Assembly (NCBI RefSeq): GCF_003369915.1
Contig: NC_046675.1
Coordinates: forward strand, 20,894,001-20,958,000
DNA: 64,000 bases
Source: Drosophila miranda
Taxonomy: Eukaryota > Arthropoda > Insecta > Diptera > Drosophilidae
Direction of reading: 5' to 3'
A program made the translations under genes and the position numbers. Positions 34,101 through 45,400 of the stretch are shown piece by piece; within the stretch, counting starts at the first letter, position 1, and each line of letters begins with the position of its first letter. The notes under the pieces were generated by a model, which was given only the letters and a program-made list of their open reading frames with translations, was not told the DNA's origin and ran no database searches.

Positions 34101-34894
34101 CATGACTTCTTTGATATTAAACTGGTACCAGGTGCCAAGCGATTAGTCACGCCTCCCATTTGCCGGCAAACTGCAATCAGAGTTGTCAACGCCCATGCGC
34201 CCTGCCACTCTCGGCTTCATCTGGGTATTTGATCTCCCTCCCTCGGATGCTAAATGTTCGGGTGGTGCTTGCCTGACTTTTTTGAGTAGCAAACCCGTTG
34301 GTGCCAATCACCGACACCCATATAGAGCAGACATCTCTCAACCGCTGTCCCCCTTTGGGTTATACAATATACATTTTGAATTCTGAATTCTGAAACGGAA
34401 CACGCGTTCCGTTCGCCTCAATCAGACCAAATCAAATGTGTAATATTTTTTGCTGCTGCTGCTGCTGCGAGTATTTCTTTTCGTTTTATGAATCAATTAA
34501 TACGCTTATGGGCAGAAGCAGAAGCAGAGGCTGAAATGCTCAAAATGCTGAATGAAATGTTGAACTTGTGCGCCCCCCTTTGGTCTGGTCTGGTCTGCTC
34601 TGATTAAGTGCTTGTTCGTGTTCTAGAGCTTCTTGTCGGGGAAGTTGAGGACAGAAAAGGTTGGATCGATGAATTCACTCAAAAGAGTTCGGCAAATTGC
34701 TCCGGCTTCTCTGCCAATATGCTGAAAACTTTCTGTTGTTGAAATTAATTGGTTGGGAAAATGTTTCACTGCAGAATGGATCTGTTTCTCTCGATCTGCG
34801 CGTGGGTTGGAGGCAAACAAGTTTCAAGCCAATTCCAATTGAAAGGCCCGCAATAAAAAGTCAGGAGATTAATTCTTTTAAGACACATAATCTT
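28162..34894. other. Long non-coding interval
   Basis: No gene supported. It contains GGCAGG/GGCTGG low-complexity DNA (28270-28355), a (GA)n run (28431-28449) and AT-rich stretches at 32430-32760 and 33180-33500. Frames on both strands are shadows without motifs. Confidence 0.4.
28431..28449. repeat. (GA)n microsatellite
   Basis: A perfect GA dinucleotide run of about nine units. GA runs can bind GAGA factor in flies, but no adjacent gene is evident. Confidence 0.85.
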
Positions 34895-36832
34895 TTATTT
34901 GAATAGAGTTTTGTTGCTTTGTGTGTTGTTTGGTTTGGTTTTGTTTTGGATTGGTTTTTTCCATCGATTTTTCGATTAATAATTAATTTGCAGTTATAAT
35001 ATTTTTCTTTCTCTTTTTTTGTTTGCTGCATTTGGATTTTTGTATTTGTTTCGGTTTCAGATTAAAAGCTAATTTGTCACATTGAATTATTTTAATGCTT
35101 TCATTGCATTTACAATTAATCGTAATGGTTTAGCGAATGACAGTTGAATAAATTTGAAAAAATATCACTACTATATATAGTAAATGTATACATATATGCT
35201 TTGTGTGTGTGTGTGTGTTTCTCTGCATCTGTATAGGTACACACATATAGTATGTAGTATGTAAACTATTAATACATGTTTTAAGTTATTTCTCAATGCA
35301 TTTCGAAATGACATTCTTACATTCTTGTTTTCCTCTCAGCTCAACATCACAATAATTGGTTTTGAAATACATTTTCTTTGTCCGAACACACATGCATAAA
35401 TATTTATAGATATTCGGTATGCACACGCTCTATACATATATAAAATATAAACTTTAGAAATATAAATTCGAGGTTGGTTTTTGTGTTGTATCTTGTGTTT
35501 GTTTGTGTGGAAAGCGAGTCAGTTGGGCAGGCGGAAAATCAAAGCGGGCTAAAGCGAACTTAGGATATAAAGCTTTCTGGCCTGGAGGCGGCGGCCAAGG
35601 CAGAGAAGAGACAAATGCCAGGGCCATTATAGAGCACTGCAGACCCAAGTATGTATAATACATGAGCCGAGGCCCGCCACCGATGATGGCTCTGCTCTGA
35701 CTTCTGACCTACTCGCAAAGCCGCCGTCCATCTCTCACTTGAAATTAAAACTAATGAGGTATTTAGCTGCACGCAATGCCTGAATTCTAAAGAAAGAAAA
35801 TTGACTTTAATGGACCGACCGCCCGCTCTAAAATAAGTTACTGACTGACTGACTGTCTGGCTGTCTGACTCTCTGGCTGGTTTTCTCTGGAACTGGAGCT
35901 GGAGGCGACCATTGCATTGACTGACGCGTTTTCAATATGAAAACAGCGGCCATTCAATGGTCGCCCCTCTAGGACACAGGACACAGGAATAGAGCCACAG
36001 GAACAGGACAGTTTGAAAAGCACTGATCGGCACTAGGTGCTCGGTTGTAAGACTACTATTCTTATGGCTCTAGAATACACATATGCTTTGCACATTGACT
36101 TAATTAACTTATAATTGAATGTTTAGCGTTTCTCTTAGCCAGAATGTTTTGGAGTTAAAGCTTTTCGTGTTGGTTTTGTCTAATAAATATTTATACAGAT
36201 TTCTAATGATAATAATAATAGTTCTATAAAGTTAATAAATAATAAATTAGCTGGTGCTTTCGTGTGTGACTGGTTAAAACTGTGCTGTCTTTGCTATTTT
36301 TGTCGATTGGTTTTCGATTTGTGGTTTTTTTGTTTTGTTTGAGTTTGAGTAAAAACATTAAATGTTAATATGCTTTTGTTGCTTAGGTACATTGATTCCC
36401 ATCCGATCCGATCCGATTCGATCGGATCCCGACTTGGCTTGGTTCCAGTTTACAGTTTGATATTTCTTATACGAATGTGCCATTGTATTTTAAATTTAAT
36501 TTGACTTGTACACAGATGTTTCTATTTTTTTTGTTAATCGTTTTTTTAAAGGTACTTTTGTTCTTCGTATTTTTCTTATATTTTTTTGTGCTTATAAAAC
36601 TGTTTGAACAGTTTGACAAGCACTCGAATTTATCGTCTTTCCTTCTTTCTTTTGTTTTTGTTTTCTTTTTTTTTGGCATGAGAAGCTTCTAGAGACAGCA
36701 TTATTTCGGCGTAAAAATTCAAAGTCAAACACTTGTTGTTGTCTTTGCTAATTGGTAACTTACAAATTACGAATACTGTTTTAGAATTCTTCAGCAAGCG
36801 AGTGTACTCCGCTCTTCGATCTCTCAGGCATC
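34895..36832 (-). other. Presumed 3' flank / 3' UTR of the GPCR gene
   Basis: T-rich on the plus strand (A-rich on the minus), as expected for a minus-strand 3' UTR and flank, with a (GT)n run at about 35202-35217. Minus-strand AATAAA-type signals occur, for example in 'tttatt' near 34893. I cannot tell which is used. No coding frame is supported. A near-palindromic run of ATCCG units lies at 36400-36429. Confidence 0.35.
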
Positions 36833-39334
36833 TTAGACCTCTGTGGGCATGCCACAGTTGGACTGCAGCTTCTTGGAGCCGCGGAAGAACATCTCAAACA
36901 GGCGGCCGCGGCGCGCCTGGTACTTACGCGGCGTCGGCGGGCTGAGGGAGATGTGCTCCACAATGGTGATGCCCCGCTGCAGCTTGGGGCGCATGTTCCT
37001 CGTCTGCGACGGGGGTGGTGGTGGGGCCGGTGGTGCCAGTGGTGCCAGTGGCGGCGAGGGCAGGTCCTCGGACTCTGCCGATCCCCGTGTGGTCGTCCCA
37101 AAGTTGATGATGGTACTACAGCTGCTGTTCGGACGCAGGGTCAGGGTAGTGTGCACCGCTGCGGGCTGGCACTGACTTACGAGGGAGCTCTGGGGCGTCA
37201 GATAGCGACAGCTGTTGCTACTGTACTGCGAGAGCTTGCTGCTGTTCCTCTGCAGCTGGGCGGCATTGGGTCCGGACACGATTCCGCCTGCCCCACCAGT
37301 GCCATTGGTCTTGATGCTGCTGCTGCAGTGGCGCTGAAGGGAGCTCGAGGACTCCAAACCAAAGAGCCGTTTGACTCCACGCCGCACCCGCTTGTTGCGA
37401 TACGCAAAAATGAAGGGCGAACTGAGGTTGGCCAGCAGGATCATAAAGATGGCTAGCTGCGAGGAGCCCCCAAAGTTGGCCGCGGAGAGGCGCGCTTGCA
37501 GGAGCACCAGCAGCCCGAAGGGCAGGTAAGAGACCACAAACATGATCACCACCAGAATGCTGATGCGGGCGGCACGCGACTCCTCGCGGTATTTGAAGAG
37601 CGAGCTGGCATTACTCAAGCGATGACGCAGCGAGCTCATGTAGCTGAGGGCCTTGGGGGAGGCGTGGATGGCGGGTATTTGGAGGGCATGGCCCGAGGGT
37701 CCGCCCAAGCTTCCATGCAGCTGGTGCTGATGTTGCAGCTGCTGGTGCCGAGGCGAGCTAAAGTGCGGGTGGTGCTGCTGCTGATGCTGGTGGCTTTGCT
37801 GCTGCTGCTGATGATGCTGCTGGATCGTCTGCTGCTGCTGGAGCTGTGCGTGCCCCAGCAGGTGCGGCGATCCACACTCATCGCTAAGCGAGTCCTGGCG
37901 CAGCTCCGTGTACTTGTGCAGATTGGGAGAGCTGTGCACCTGGCGGATGCCCTGCAGGCGGTTCGTCTCGCGCAGATCCTGCGAAGATGTGCCCAGGAGC
38001 GGCAGCTGGCGGGCCGAGTAGTTCCGCTTGATCTCGCCGCTGGCCGTCTGGAGGGTCAGCAGGATGTTCTGGTTGCGATCGGCCAGCGTCTGCTCCGGCA
38101 CCGGCATTAACTGGATGCCGACGTTGCTCTCCGCGTCCCCGTCTGAGCCTCCGTCATCGGAAATGGTGGGCAGGAGCACCTTGGCCGCCGAATCGCGTCG
38201 CAGGCAGCTGGGGGAGCTGCGCTGCTGGCGCTGATCGATCTGCATCTGAAGACCCCCTACGCTGGAACTGCCTCCTCCGCCACTGCAGCCGCCATGGGAG
38301 CTGGCCGAGGAGATGGAGTGCCTGTGCACGCAGAGGCTGTTGGCATACTGATTGGCCTGCGCCGCCTGGTGGGCTCCCGTCAGATTTAGGGCGCTCTGCA
38401 GCAGCGGCGAGGATCCGTTCTGCCGCATCCGGAGTCCGTTGCCTCGCGCCTCGCTGAAGATGCGCCAGTACATACCGCAAACGAAGCCGAAGGGCAGCAT
38501 AATTATCACGATGAAGTACACGCAGGCGTAGACCACCCCAAAGATGCTGTTCGTGCTGCTGATGTTGAAGAAGGTGGCTGCCAGGCGCCGCTGTCGACTC
38601 AGCAGCGTGTCCGCCTCAAAGTCGAGCACCCGGAGGGCCGATAGTGCTCCAAAAAGGATCCCCACGGCCCAGGTAAGGGCGATGAAGACCCATGTCTTTA
38701 CGCCCGAAATGCGGCTGTGATAGCGCAGAGGATCGGTGACCGCGCACCAGGTGTCTCCAACGACCAGAAGCACAGCGAGGGCGCCCAGGGCCGCCGTCAT
38801 GTCGATTGACCAGCAGCGCATCTCTACGGGTGGCAACACGAACGCCGGAGTGGGCAACGGACTGGGGGTGCTGCCAAAGGCGCTCAGGTTGTCCTCATGG
38901 GTCTCCGTCTCCGTGATGACGATGCCGCCATCGCCCCGCTCGTCGATCGTTAGCTCTCGGCAGTAGGTGGCGTTGCACTTGAAGATGGTCTCGATGGTGT
39001 CACCGTCGCTGATGTTTCGCCGCACGACGATGCCGTCTTGCTCCACGACCTGGCCATGGCGCCGGATGGTGACCTGATGATTGCCCGGCTTCGAGTAGAA
39101 CTCGATGCTCTCCGCAGCGGGACCGGACTGGGGCTCGTTGAGGCTCCTGACGCCGCCCAGAAAGAGGGTGGGTGCGAGTATGCAGCAGCCGATCAGATTG
39201 ATGGCCAGCAAATTGATGGTGAATCGATTGGCCGTGGTGCGTAGTCCGGGCGTGATCCAGAACGCGCACAGCGCCAAAAGGTTGATGAGGAACGAGACGA
39301 GCAGCAGGGCCAAAATGAGGAAATCTATTGCCAT
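36833..39334 (-). CDS. Orphan class-A (rhodopsin-like) G-protein-coupled receptor, intronless CDS
   Basis: An 833-aa membrane receptor. The first in-frame ATG is at 39334; an upstream extension to 39382 would need GTG. Seven hydrophobic segments lie at about residues 3-26, 36-61, 174-201, 212-234, 264-292, 588-612 and 625-647. Class-A landmarks: Asn1.50 (N18), Trp4.50 in TM4 (W222), Pro5.50 (P281), SYLPF for CWxP (P605) and SSPFIF for NPxxY (P640), followed by YRNKRVRRG, typical of helix 8. Departures: Asp2.50 is Asn (N46), DRY is Asp-Thr-Trp (194-196), and the CWxP Trp is Tyr. ECL1 is about 110 residues, with sequons at N107 and N121 and Cys120/Cys125. ICL3 is about 295 residues and has a Gln/His-rich tract (about 497-540). 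The tail is Ser- and Pro-rich and ends TEV, a class I PDZ ligand. The extracellular N-terminus is almost absent. From memory it resembles D. melanogaster orphan CG12290, at a similar map position; unverified. The ligand is unknown. Confidence 0.85.
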   Translation of the reverse strand: MAIDFLILALLLVSFLINLLALCAFWITPGLRTTANRFTINLLAINLIGCCILAPTLFLGGVRSLNEPQSGPAAESIEFYSKPGNHQVTIRRHGQVVEQDGIVVRRNISDGDTIETIFKCNATYCRELTIDERGDGGIVITETETHEDNLSAFGSTPSPLPTPAFVLPPVEMRCWSIDMTAALGALAVLLVVGDTWCAVTDPLRYHSRISGVKTWVFIALTWAVGILFGALSALRVLDFEADTLLSRQRRLAATFFNISSTNSIFGVVYACVYFIVIIMLPFGFVCGMYWRIFSEARGNGLRMRQNGSSPLLQSALNLTGAHQAAQANQYANSLCVHRHSISSASSHGGCSGGGGSSSVGGLQMQIDQRQQRSSPSCLRRDSAAKVLLPTISDDGGSDGDAESNVGIQLMPVPEQTLADRNQNILLTLQTASGEIKRNYSARQLPLLGTSSQDLRETNRLQGIRQVHSSPNLHKYTELRQDSLSDECGSPHLLGHAQLQQQQTIQQHHQQQQQSHQHQQQHHPHFSSPRHQQLQHQHQLHGSLGGPSGHALQIPAIHASPKALSYMSSLRHRLSNASSLFKYREESRAARISILVVIMFVVSYLPFGLLVLLQARLSAANFGGSSQLAIFMILLANLSSPFIFAYRNKRVRRGVKRLFGLESSSSLQRHCSSSIKTNGTGGAGGIVSGPNAAQLQRNSSKLSQYSSNSCRYLTPQSSLVSQCQPAAVHTTLTLRPNSSCSTIINFGTTTRGSAESEDLPSPPLAPLAPPAPPPPPSQTRNMRPKLQRGITIVEHISLSPPTPRKYQARRGRLFEMFFRGSKKLQSNCGMPTEV

Positions 39335-40530
39335 TCTTCTGGCTAGTTCTGTTGGAGTTCCCCGGCTGATGGTTGCACGCACATCACTTTACAGTTCGAC
39401 AGTCACCTCTGTCTGATTTTATTTTTTAATTTTTTACTGTTTTGTTTTGGTTTTGGTTTTGGCTTTGCGCTTATGTGTGTTTGGCTTTGCTTATGACACA
39501 AATTTCACTCGCTTTTAACGTTTTTGGTATGTATGTATCTTTTTCACAATTTACAGCCAATTTCTGTTGTATTTTTCCCGAAAAAAACTGTGCGGTTTTT
39601 TGGTTAAAAATGTTTGTTTCTTGTTTCTTGCCGAACGCTTGCTAATTTACACGCGAAGTTCGTCGTCGTTGGTACAAAATAATATGAGGGTTTCTTTTCC
39701 CTCTGCCAATATGTGTTTTCAGTGATTTATTTCTCGCGGTGTAGGGCGCGCACCGATCGAGCACGATCTTCACTACGAAGCGTTCCAAGCACAACTGTCG
39801 TGTGGGGCTGCCGAAGCGCCCCCAAATATACGCGATGCGAGACTGGGAGAGCGGTAGGCCCCCAAATCAAGTTATATTGCACGGCGAGGTATGGCGAGCG
39901 CTGTGAGAGCGGTGAGCGTTGTGAGAGAGAGCGAAAGCAAAAGCGTTGTGGCTGCTGTGGCTGGCTGCTAACTGTGATTTGCAATTCCCACGCTCCGACT
40001 TTGAATTGCTGTTTCTGCTGCAAGTTCCTCTGCCGCTGCCTGCCGCCTCCTGCTGCCTGTTTATTGCCTGTTGCCAGCCGGTCTTTATCACAGAGTCTCT
40101 GCCTCCGTCTGTGGCGGGTTGCTGCTACTATTGCTGCCGCTTCTGTCCTAGTTCACGGTGCCTGCCAGCAGCAATACAAATTGTATAATCTCTTTTTTCT
40201 TTGTTGCAATGGCAATTGCTTTGCTGCTTCACTTTTGCTCTGTATTACATCAGAGCATGCTACTGGAGCGGCTATGGTTGTGTTCTCTCTGCAACATCCA
40301 GTAAAGTGCAGTGCAGTGCAGTGCAGCAGCAGTGGCCACGCTCTATTTTCCTAACCATAAAAATCGCATTTTTATTGGGCCGACCGCTGTGCAAATAAAC
40401 AACAGCAGCAACACTTATTGTTTCGCTTTCCTTCGCCTTTTTCCAGCTGATGAAATTCTCACTGCAAGAGAAATAGAGACAGAGAGAGATGGAGAGAGTG
40501 AGTGAGAGCGAGCGAGCGAGAGAGATATAT
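39335..40530 (-). promoter_or_regulatory. GPCR 5' UTR/upstream region with GA-rich block
   Basis: It includes the GPCR leader; the bases just 5' of the ATG give a purine at -3. From about 39890 to 40530 the DNA is rich in GA and CTG motifs: GAGAGAG clusters near 39895-39935 and 40465-40525, a CAGTG repeat at about 40301-40325, and a TATA-like 'gatatataag' at about 40523-40532 on the plus strand. This is the most promoter-like composition in the right half of the window. Neither the start site nor its strand can be fixed from sequence. Confidence 0.3.
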
Positions 40531-42389
40531 AAGCGATAAGGCTCTGATTGTGGGGACTATGCTGTTTATTATTTTTTCTGTTTTGATTGTGAAATTAAAA
40601 GCAAATACAAACTGGACCAAGATGAGACAGCAGAAAGAGAGGCTGGTTCCCAAACCGCTTTTACGAGTGTACCCTGTAGTCACAGGCCATGCAGGGTATG
40701 TGCTGCTTGTAGAGATAGCGACCTCCAACATTCAATAATATTATATTTGAATTAGTAATGGGCATCTAATAGTCTCAAGATGGATTACAAATAATTGTCT
40801 TCCCAGTTTTTCCACCAAACAATGAGTCAGAGGCGGAGTAACTTGGTTTATATTTAAATATGGCACGCGTCCGCTATGACTACATTCTCTTATCGAACGG
40901 ATGATAAGGCAGAAATATTTCACAAGGGCAGGGAAAAAGCCAGAAGTCTCCAAGAGATGGACATTACATGAGGTTACCTTCTACCATTCACGCTCTGTTC
41001 ACATGGAAGCTATACCCTTATACCTAACTAGTTGTTTACCAACTACTACGCATTATCCCCTCGGCCCTCGACCACCGATCAGCCGCTTACAACATGACTC
41101 CAATGAGCTCATCGCCACAAAGTATCTGACGCAGTAGCAGATACAAATACTCGAAGCTATTCAGCCAATTGCCTCCTCGAGATCATCCAAAGCGCTCTAT
41201 GGAACACACGAGCGCCCCATCTCCATGCCCGATCTTCGCCAGAATCAACCACCACATTATTGAACACGCGACCAGCGACTGTGAAAAATCAACAGAAATC
41301 GTTTTCCATCTCGGGCGTTCTTTTTTTTTCGGTGTCAGGCCTGAGCGGCATTTGCATGCCCTACTTACGCTAGTGGGAGATATGCACATCTATATTTTTA
41401 TAAATAGCCGGCGTGTCCACAAATGAGTCGTGAAAATGACAGAAGACGCCAATGAAAGATGGCCAATAAAGATGGCGCAATTAATTGCTGATTTTCTTCA
41501 GAATCAAGTCAGGGCTGAATTATTACGATTATCTGGATATGATTTACGATAATTATGGAATAAAATTAATAATTTTTCATCAGGGTTAAATATTTAACAC
41601 ATAGGATATAATTTATTATAAATCAGAAACAATTTTTTCAGTGGGCATTTTGGACTTGAAATTATTTCAAAAAGATCTGAACCCAATCTGATACCCTTCC
41701 CACAGCTGAAAAGTTCAAAACGAAACCTCCTCCCACAAATTAGAGTGTTATCAGGCAACTCAGAGCTCGATCAATGTCCGTCAGCCATCGATCATATGTA
41801 AAAACCAACTCCCCTAAAAACCCATCAACCATACATATATCAACCCATCCATCCATCCATCCATCTATCGCGTGTGATGTTGTGTCAATAAGGTGCCTGC
41901 CTAACTAATTCGTATTTGCTTTAGGTTCAGTGAAAGATCTCTCCGTAGATACCTATTATCTACGGCACTTTAAAGTGTGAGAGCGATCTTTTAGCGGCAT
42001 TTTAGGGGTGTGAATTGTTTCACACTCGTTTCAACGCCTCCGCAGCCAAGGAGGGAAAATAGAGGAAATCGAGGTGATATTCTTACTCTTATCAGAGAGA
42101 TTTGAAGGCACTGCATTGAAATATTTCGATTATTTATTGATAGTTGAACACAAAAGGCAATTTGCACTTGATTAAATATGAGTGAAAATGTTGATAATAC
42201 AAAATACACACTGATTGTCGAGGCATACAAAGGGAAACGCAGTTTGAATTTACTTTGTTCTCAAATTAGAGCTTCCGCTCGCGTGCAGAATCTGAAAATT
42301 CTTAGAATTTCATGTATCTATATATATATATATATTCAGAGACGGGAGATCAAAGTCGATTTACCGCCCAGAAACGTGTTGTTCTTTAT
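40531..42389. other. Non-coding interval
   Basis: No gene supported. It contains a (CATC)n run near 41846-41866 and a (TA)n run near 42317-42334. Confidence 0.4.
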
Positions 42390-42470
42390 ATAGTACCCTT
42401 GCAGCGGGTATTCTAATTATTGGGGTGAATGTTGCAAGTAATTGAGGAAAGAACTTCCAAATATATGTAT
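42390..42470 (-). mobile_element. Remnant of DINE-1/mini-me-like element, reverse orientation
   Basis: Reading plus-strand, 'tagtacccttgcagcgggta', then 'ttggggtgaatgttgcaag', 'gaacttcc' and 'tataaag' follow the order of the reverse complement of the element's 3' end at 15360-15466 (terminal tataccc, gtaacg block, tttccgacc, tataaagta). It is short and diverged, so boundaries are approximate. Confidence 0.45.
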
Positions 42471-45400
42471 AAAGCGGAATGCTCTGAAGTGGATAGTGCC
42501 AGGGCCCTACTGAAATCTGCAATTCTCTTATTTCGATTCCTAAGAAAATTATATTTATTTTTTTGAATAAGCAATTCAAAACATAGTTTTATTTGTTGAT
42601 AGCTAAAGTTTAACCGCCTGGGACTAGATCTAGAATAAAACAAAATATCTCTTCTTACACAAATTCCTTTGGTTTTCATCTCCGAAATATGCTATGCTTT
42701 TTCTTTTTAGTGGCGTTTCTATATGGGTATCATATGGCCAAGATTTCCCAGAATGTAAGGGTATCGGTCTGGCTAAGCCACTCGCCCTTTGCTGTATAAA
42801 TATGTATGCAGTTTTTTATTACTCGCGACAATTGCATCGAGATTTGGCGGAACAAGTGTTTGCGGCTCCGTCTGGAGGTGGGTGGATACATACCGGGGTG
42901 CTATCTATTTGTCTGGCTGTACGTTGTCTAGGGCGTAGCCTCAGTAGCTGGGTCCCCGCCCTCGCCCTACAGACTGTTGGACTGTTGGCACTGTGTCTGG
43001 CGAGCGGCGGGCAAATAATTTGCTCATTTCCATGAGTTGGCATGAAACAGTCACAGCACAACAGTCGCTGGCATTAAGATAAATTTTGCAGCCTGAGTAA
43101 ACGAAATGTTAGAGCTTCTTGCCCCAGGCCACTCCCAGGGTGAAGCGCAAAAAATACCCGAGAACAAAGTGGGGACAAAATTTATATGTTAATGTCAGGT
43201 TAAAGCCAACTAAAGAGGCTGGTCTTCGGCCAAACAGGGGGACTCACCAGGCACGTGATCTGGACTGATCATTCGATCAATGTGAACAACATGAATAACA
43301 GCAGCAGCCAAAACCACAACAGCGATACAGATAAATAAAAGCTATATCGGCGTGATTCCCTGGCTTGGGTTGGACAAAGAAGAAGTGAAGCAGCCAGCTC
43401 TACGAGTAAGCCCCAGCCGGTTTTGCTTCTCTCTCAGTCTCTCGCTTTTCTCTGTCTCTGGTTTTGAGAAATGTGACGTCACTTTTGACGTTCGTTTTTG
43501 TATGCATTTCGAGCTTGAATCTGAAAATATTTAAATAAAGTCTTTGCACTCACTTATGGACTGCACCCAGGGTATCCCCTGACTCCGTCCCCAGACCTCA
43601 CATTCACATCAGTTTATCAGCCAATATTAAAGCACTTTAGACCCGTAAGACCGTAAATAAAATGCATATAAATGATATTTAGCCCATATTTGTTACTGGG
43701 CCTCCCACTCCAAAATGGGTGTAAATTTCTTTTTGTTGCACTTGTCCACAAATACTCGTGGCATGTATATGTATGCACATATGGTTATGGCGTGTGCATT
43801 CCCCCCAAGTCCATACATGGCGATAGGGACAGGCCCTGACTGAGGCAAAGTCATTAATTTACAACGCCGCGTGCAGTCCAGTCCAAGACAGGGACGTGTA
43901 CTTTTGGTCATCATGATGTCACATGTCCTTGAGCTGGTTAAATGCCCATCAATCCCAGGGTAATAATGATGGGCCTCATCGAATCAGTTGATTGCATTGT
44001 CCGATTGGGCGAAAGCTACGGCGATTAAAGACGAGTTGAAGACCTGATAAGAGACCTGAGTAGTATGGTAATGCGTATTGAAATTACTGCCCATATAGTA
44101 CTTCTAGGCCTAAGCACTTTTATTGTATAACTCTGCCCCCTAAACGCTTCTTGAGTCATGGCTGTACCTCCAATTCCGTTTCTAAATCTTACACAACCCG
44201 TTCAACGATCAACGATCAATAGAAATTCCATTAGCTATTTGTTCGCCTATATATATATTTTCTTGCTTGAGCTGATTTCCTCAACAATAGGCCCAGCGGG
44301 AGGCGCTAATTAATTTGGCACTTGGTCAGAGTCACTCGGTTCCTCCATCTTAAATAATTAGACACTTTTATAATGTTCCTTGGCCTAGGTATTTTCTGCT
44401 AATTGACAGCCCTACGTTACATGTTGGCCACACCCCAATTTGGGGGATGACTCGTAGCGACAGGTTCGACAAACGTGTGTCATTTCCTCTAATACCCATA
44501 TTTATTGAATAATAATGGAATATTGACAGTTTCCGTTACATGATAAGATTACGAGGAGTACTGATACTCGTACTCGTATTTCAGAGAGAGACAATCAGAG
44601 AGTAAGCCCAGATTGGCCACTCACCCGCAAATCCCATTCAATTAGCCCTGACCCTTCGGGCTTAGACTTTCACTCACTGCGATAGGTTTTTATATGGGAA
44701 TATATGTATATATAAACATTATTTTTTCTTTTATCCGCTTATAATTGAATCAAATGCGGTATCGCCAATGCCATTGGCATTGCCAAACGCAAAGGCAAAA
44801 GCAGAGGCAAAGGCAAAGGCAATGGAAAAGGCAAAAGCAGAAAGGCAAATATTGGCGCAAGTTTTTATCTGAGGGATGTAAGTTTGTTGTCAGCTCCAGA
44901 TGGCACTCCTACTCCTCCTTGGCCATCCACCCTGACATGAGGTTACACTCTCTGCTATCAATACCAGTGTATTTATAAGTATGATAAAGTTTTCTGCCAC
45001 AAACACAGATTCATGAAAATTCCATGAAAAAACGAATTGCAGTTGGGAACTTTTCCTAGACACAATATTTATACCGCTCATAAACATATATTGTAATTGC
45101 TGTTCGGCTTTTTGCTGTAAGCGCGTATGCAAATGAACGAAGAATACGATTTAATTGCTGTTCATGTTTTCCAGAATGGAAAACTTACAGAGCAAACATG
45201 GCTCGGAGGCAGGCGCTTATGGGCATTATGTCCACTCATTCTCCCTATTAGTTCTAGTGGAAAACTTTTCCATTAACTCGTTAACTCTCTGGAACAACAA
45301 TAGGCTGCTGCCAGGCTCGCTGGCGCTGGCGATGGCTTGCTGGCTGGCTGACTGGCTGGCAGCCACGACATTAACATCATTGTCTCTGTTTGCTGTCGTC

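Noticed and set aside
39335..39382. 16-codon N-terminal extension of the GPCR
   Set aside because: It begins with GTG, not ATG, and an in-frame TAA lies three codons upstream. The first ATG is at 39334.
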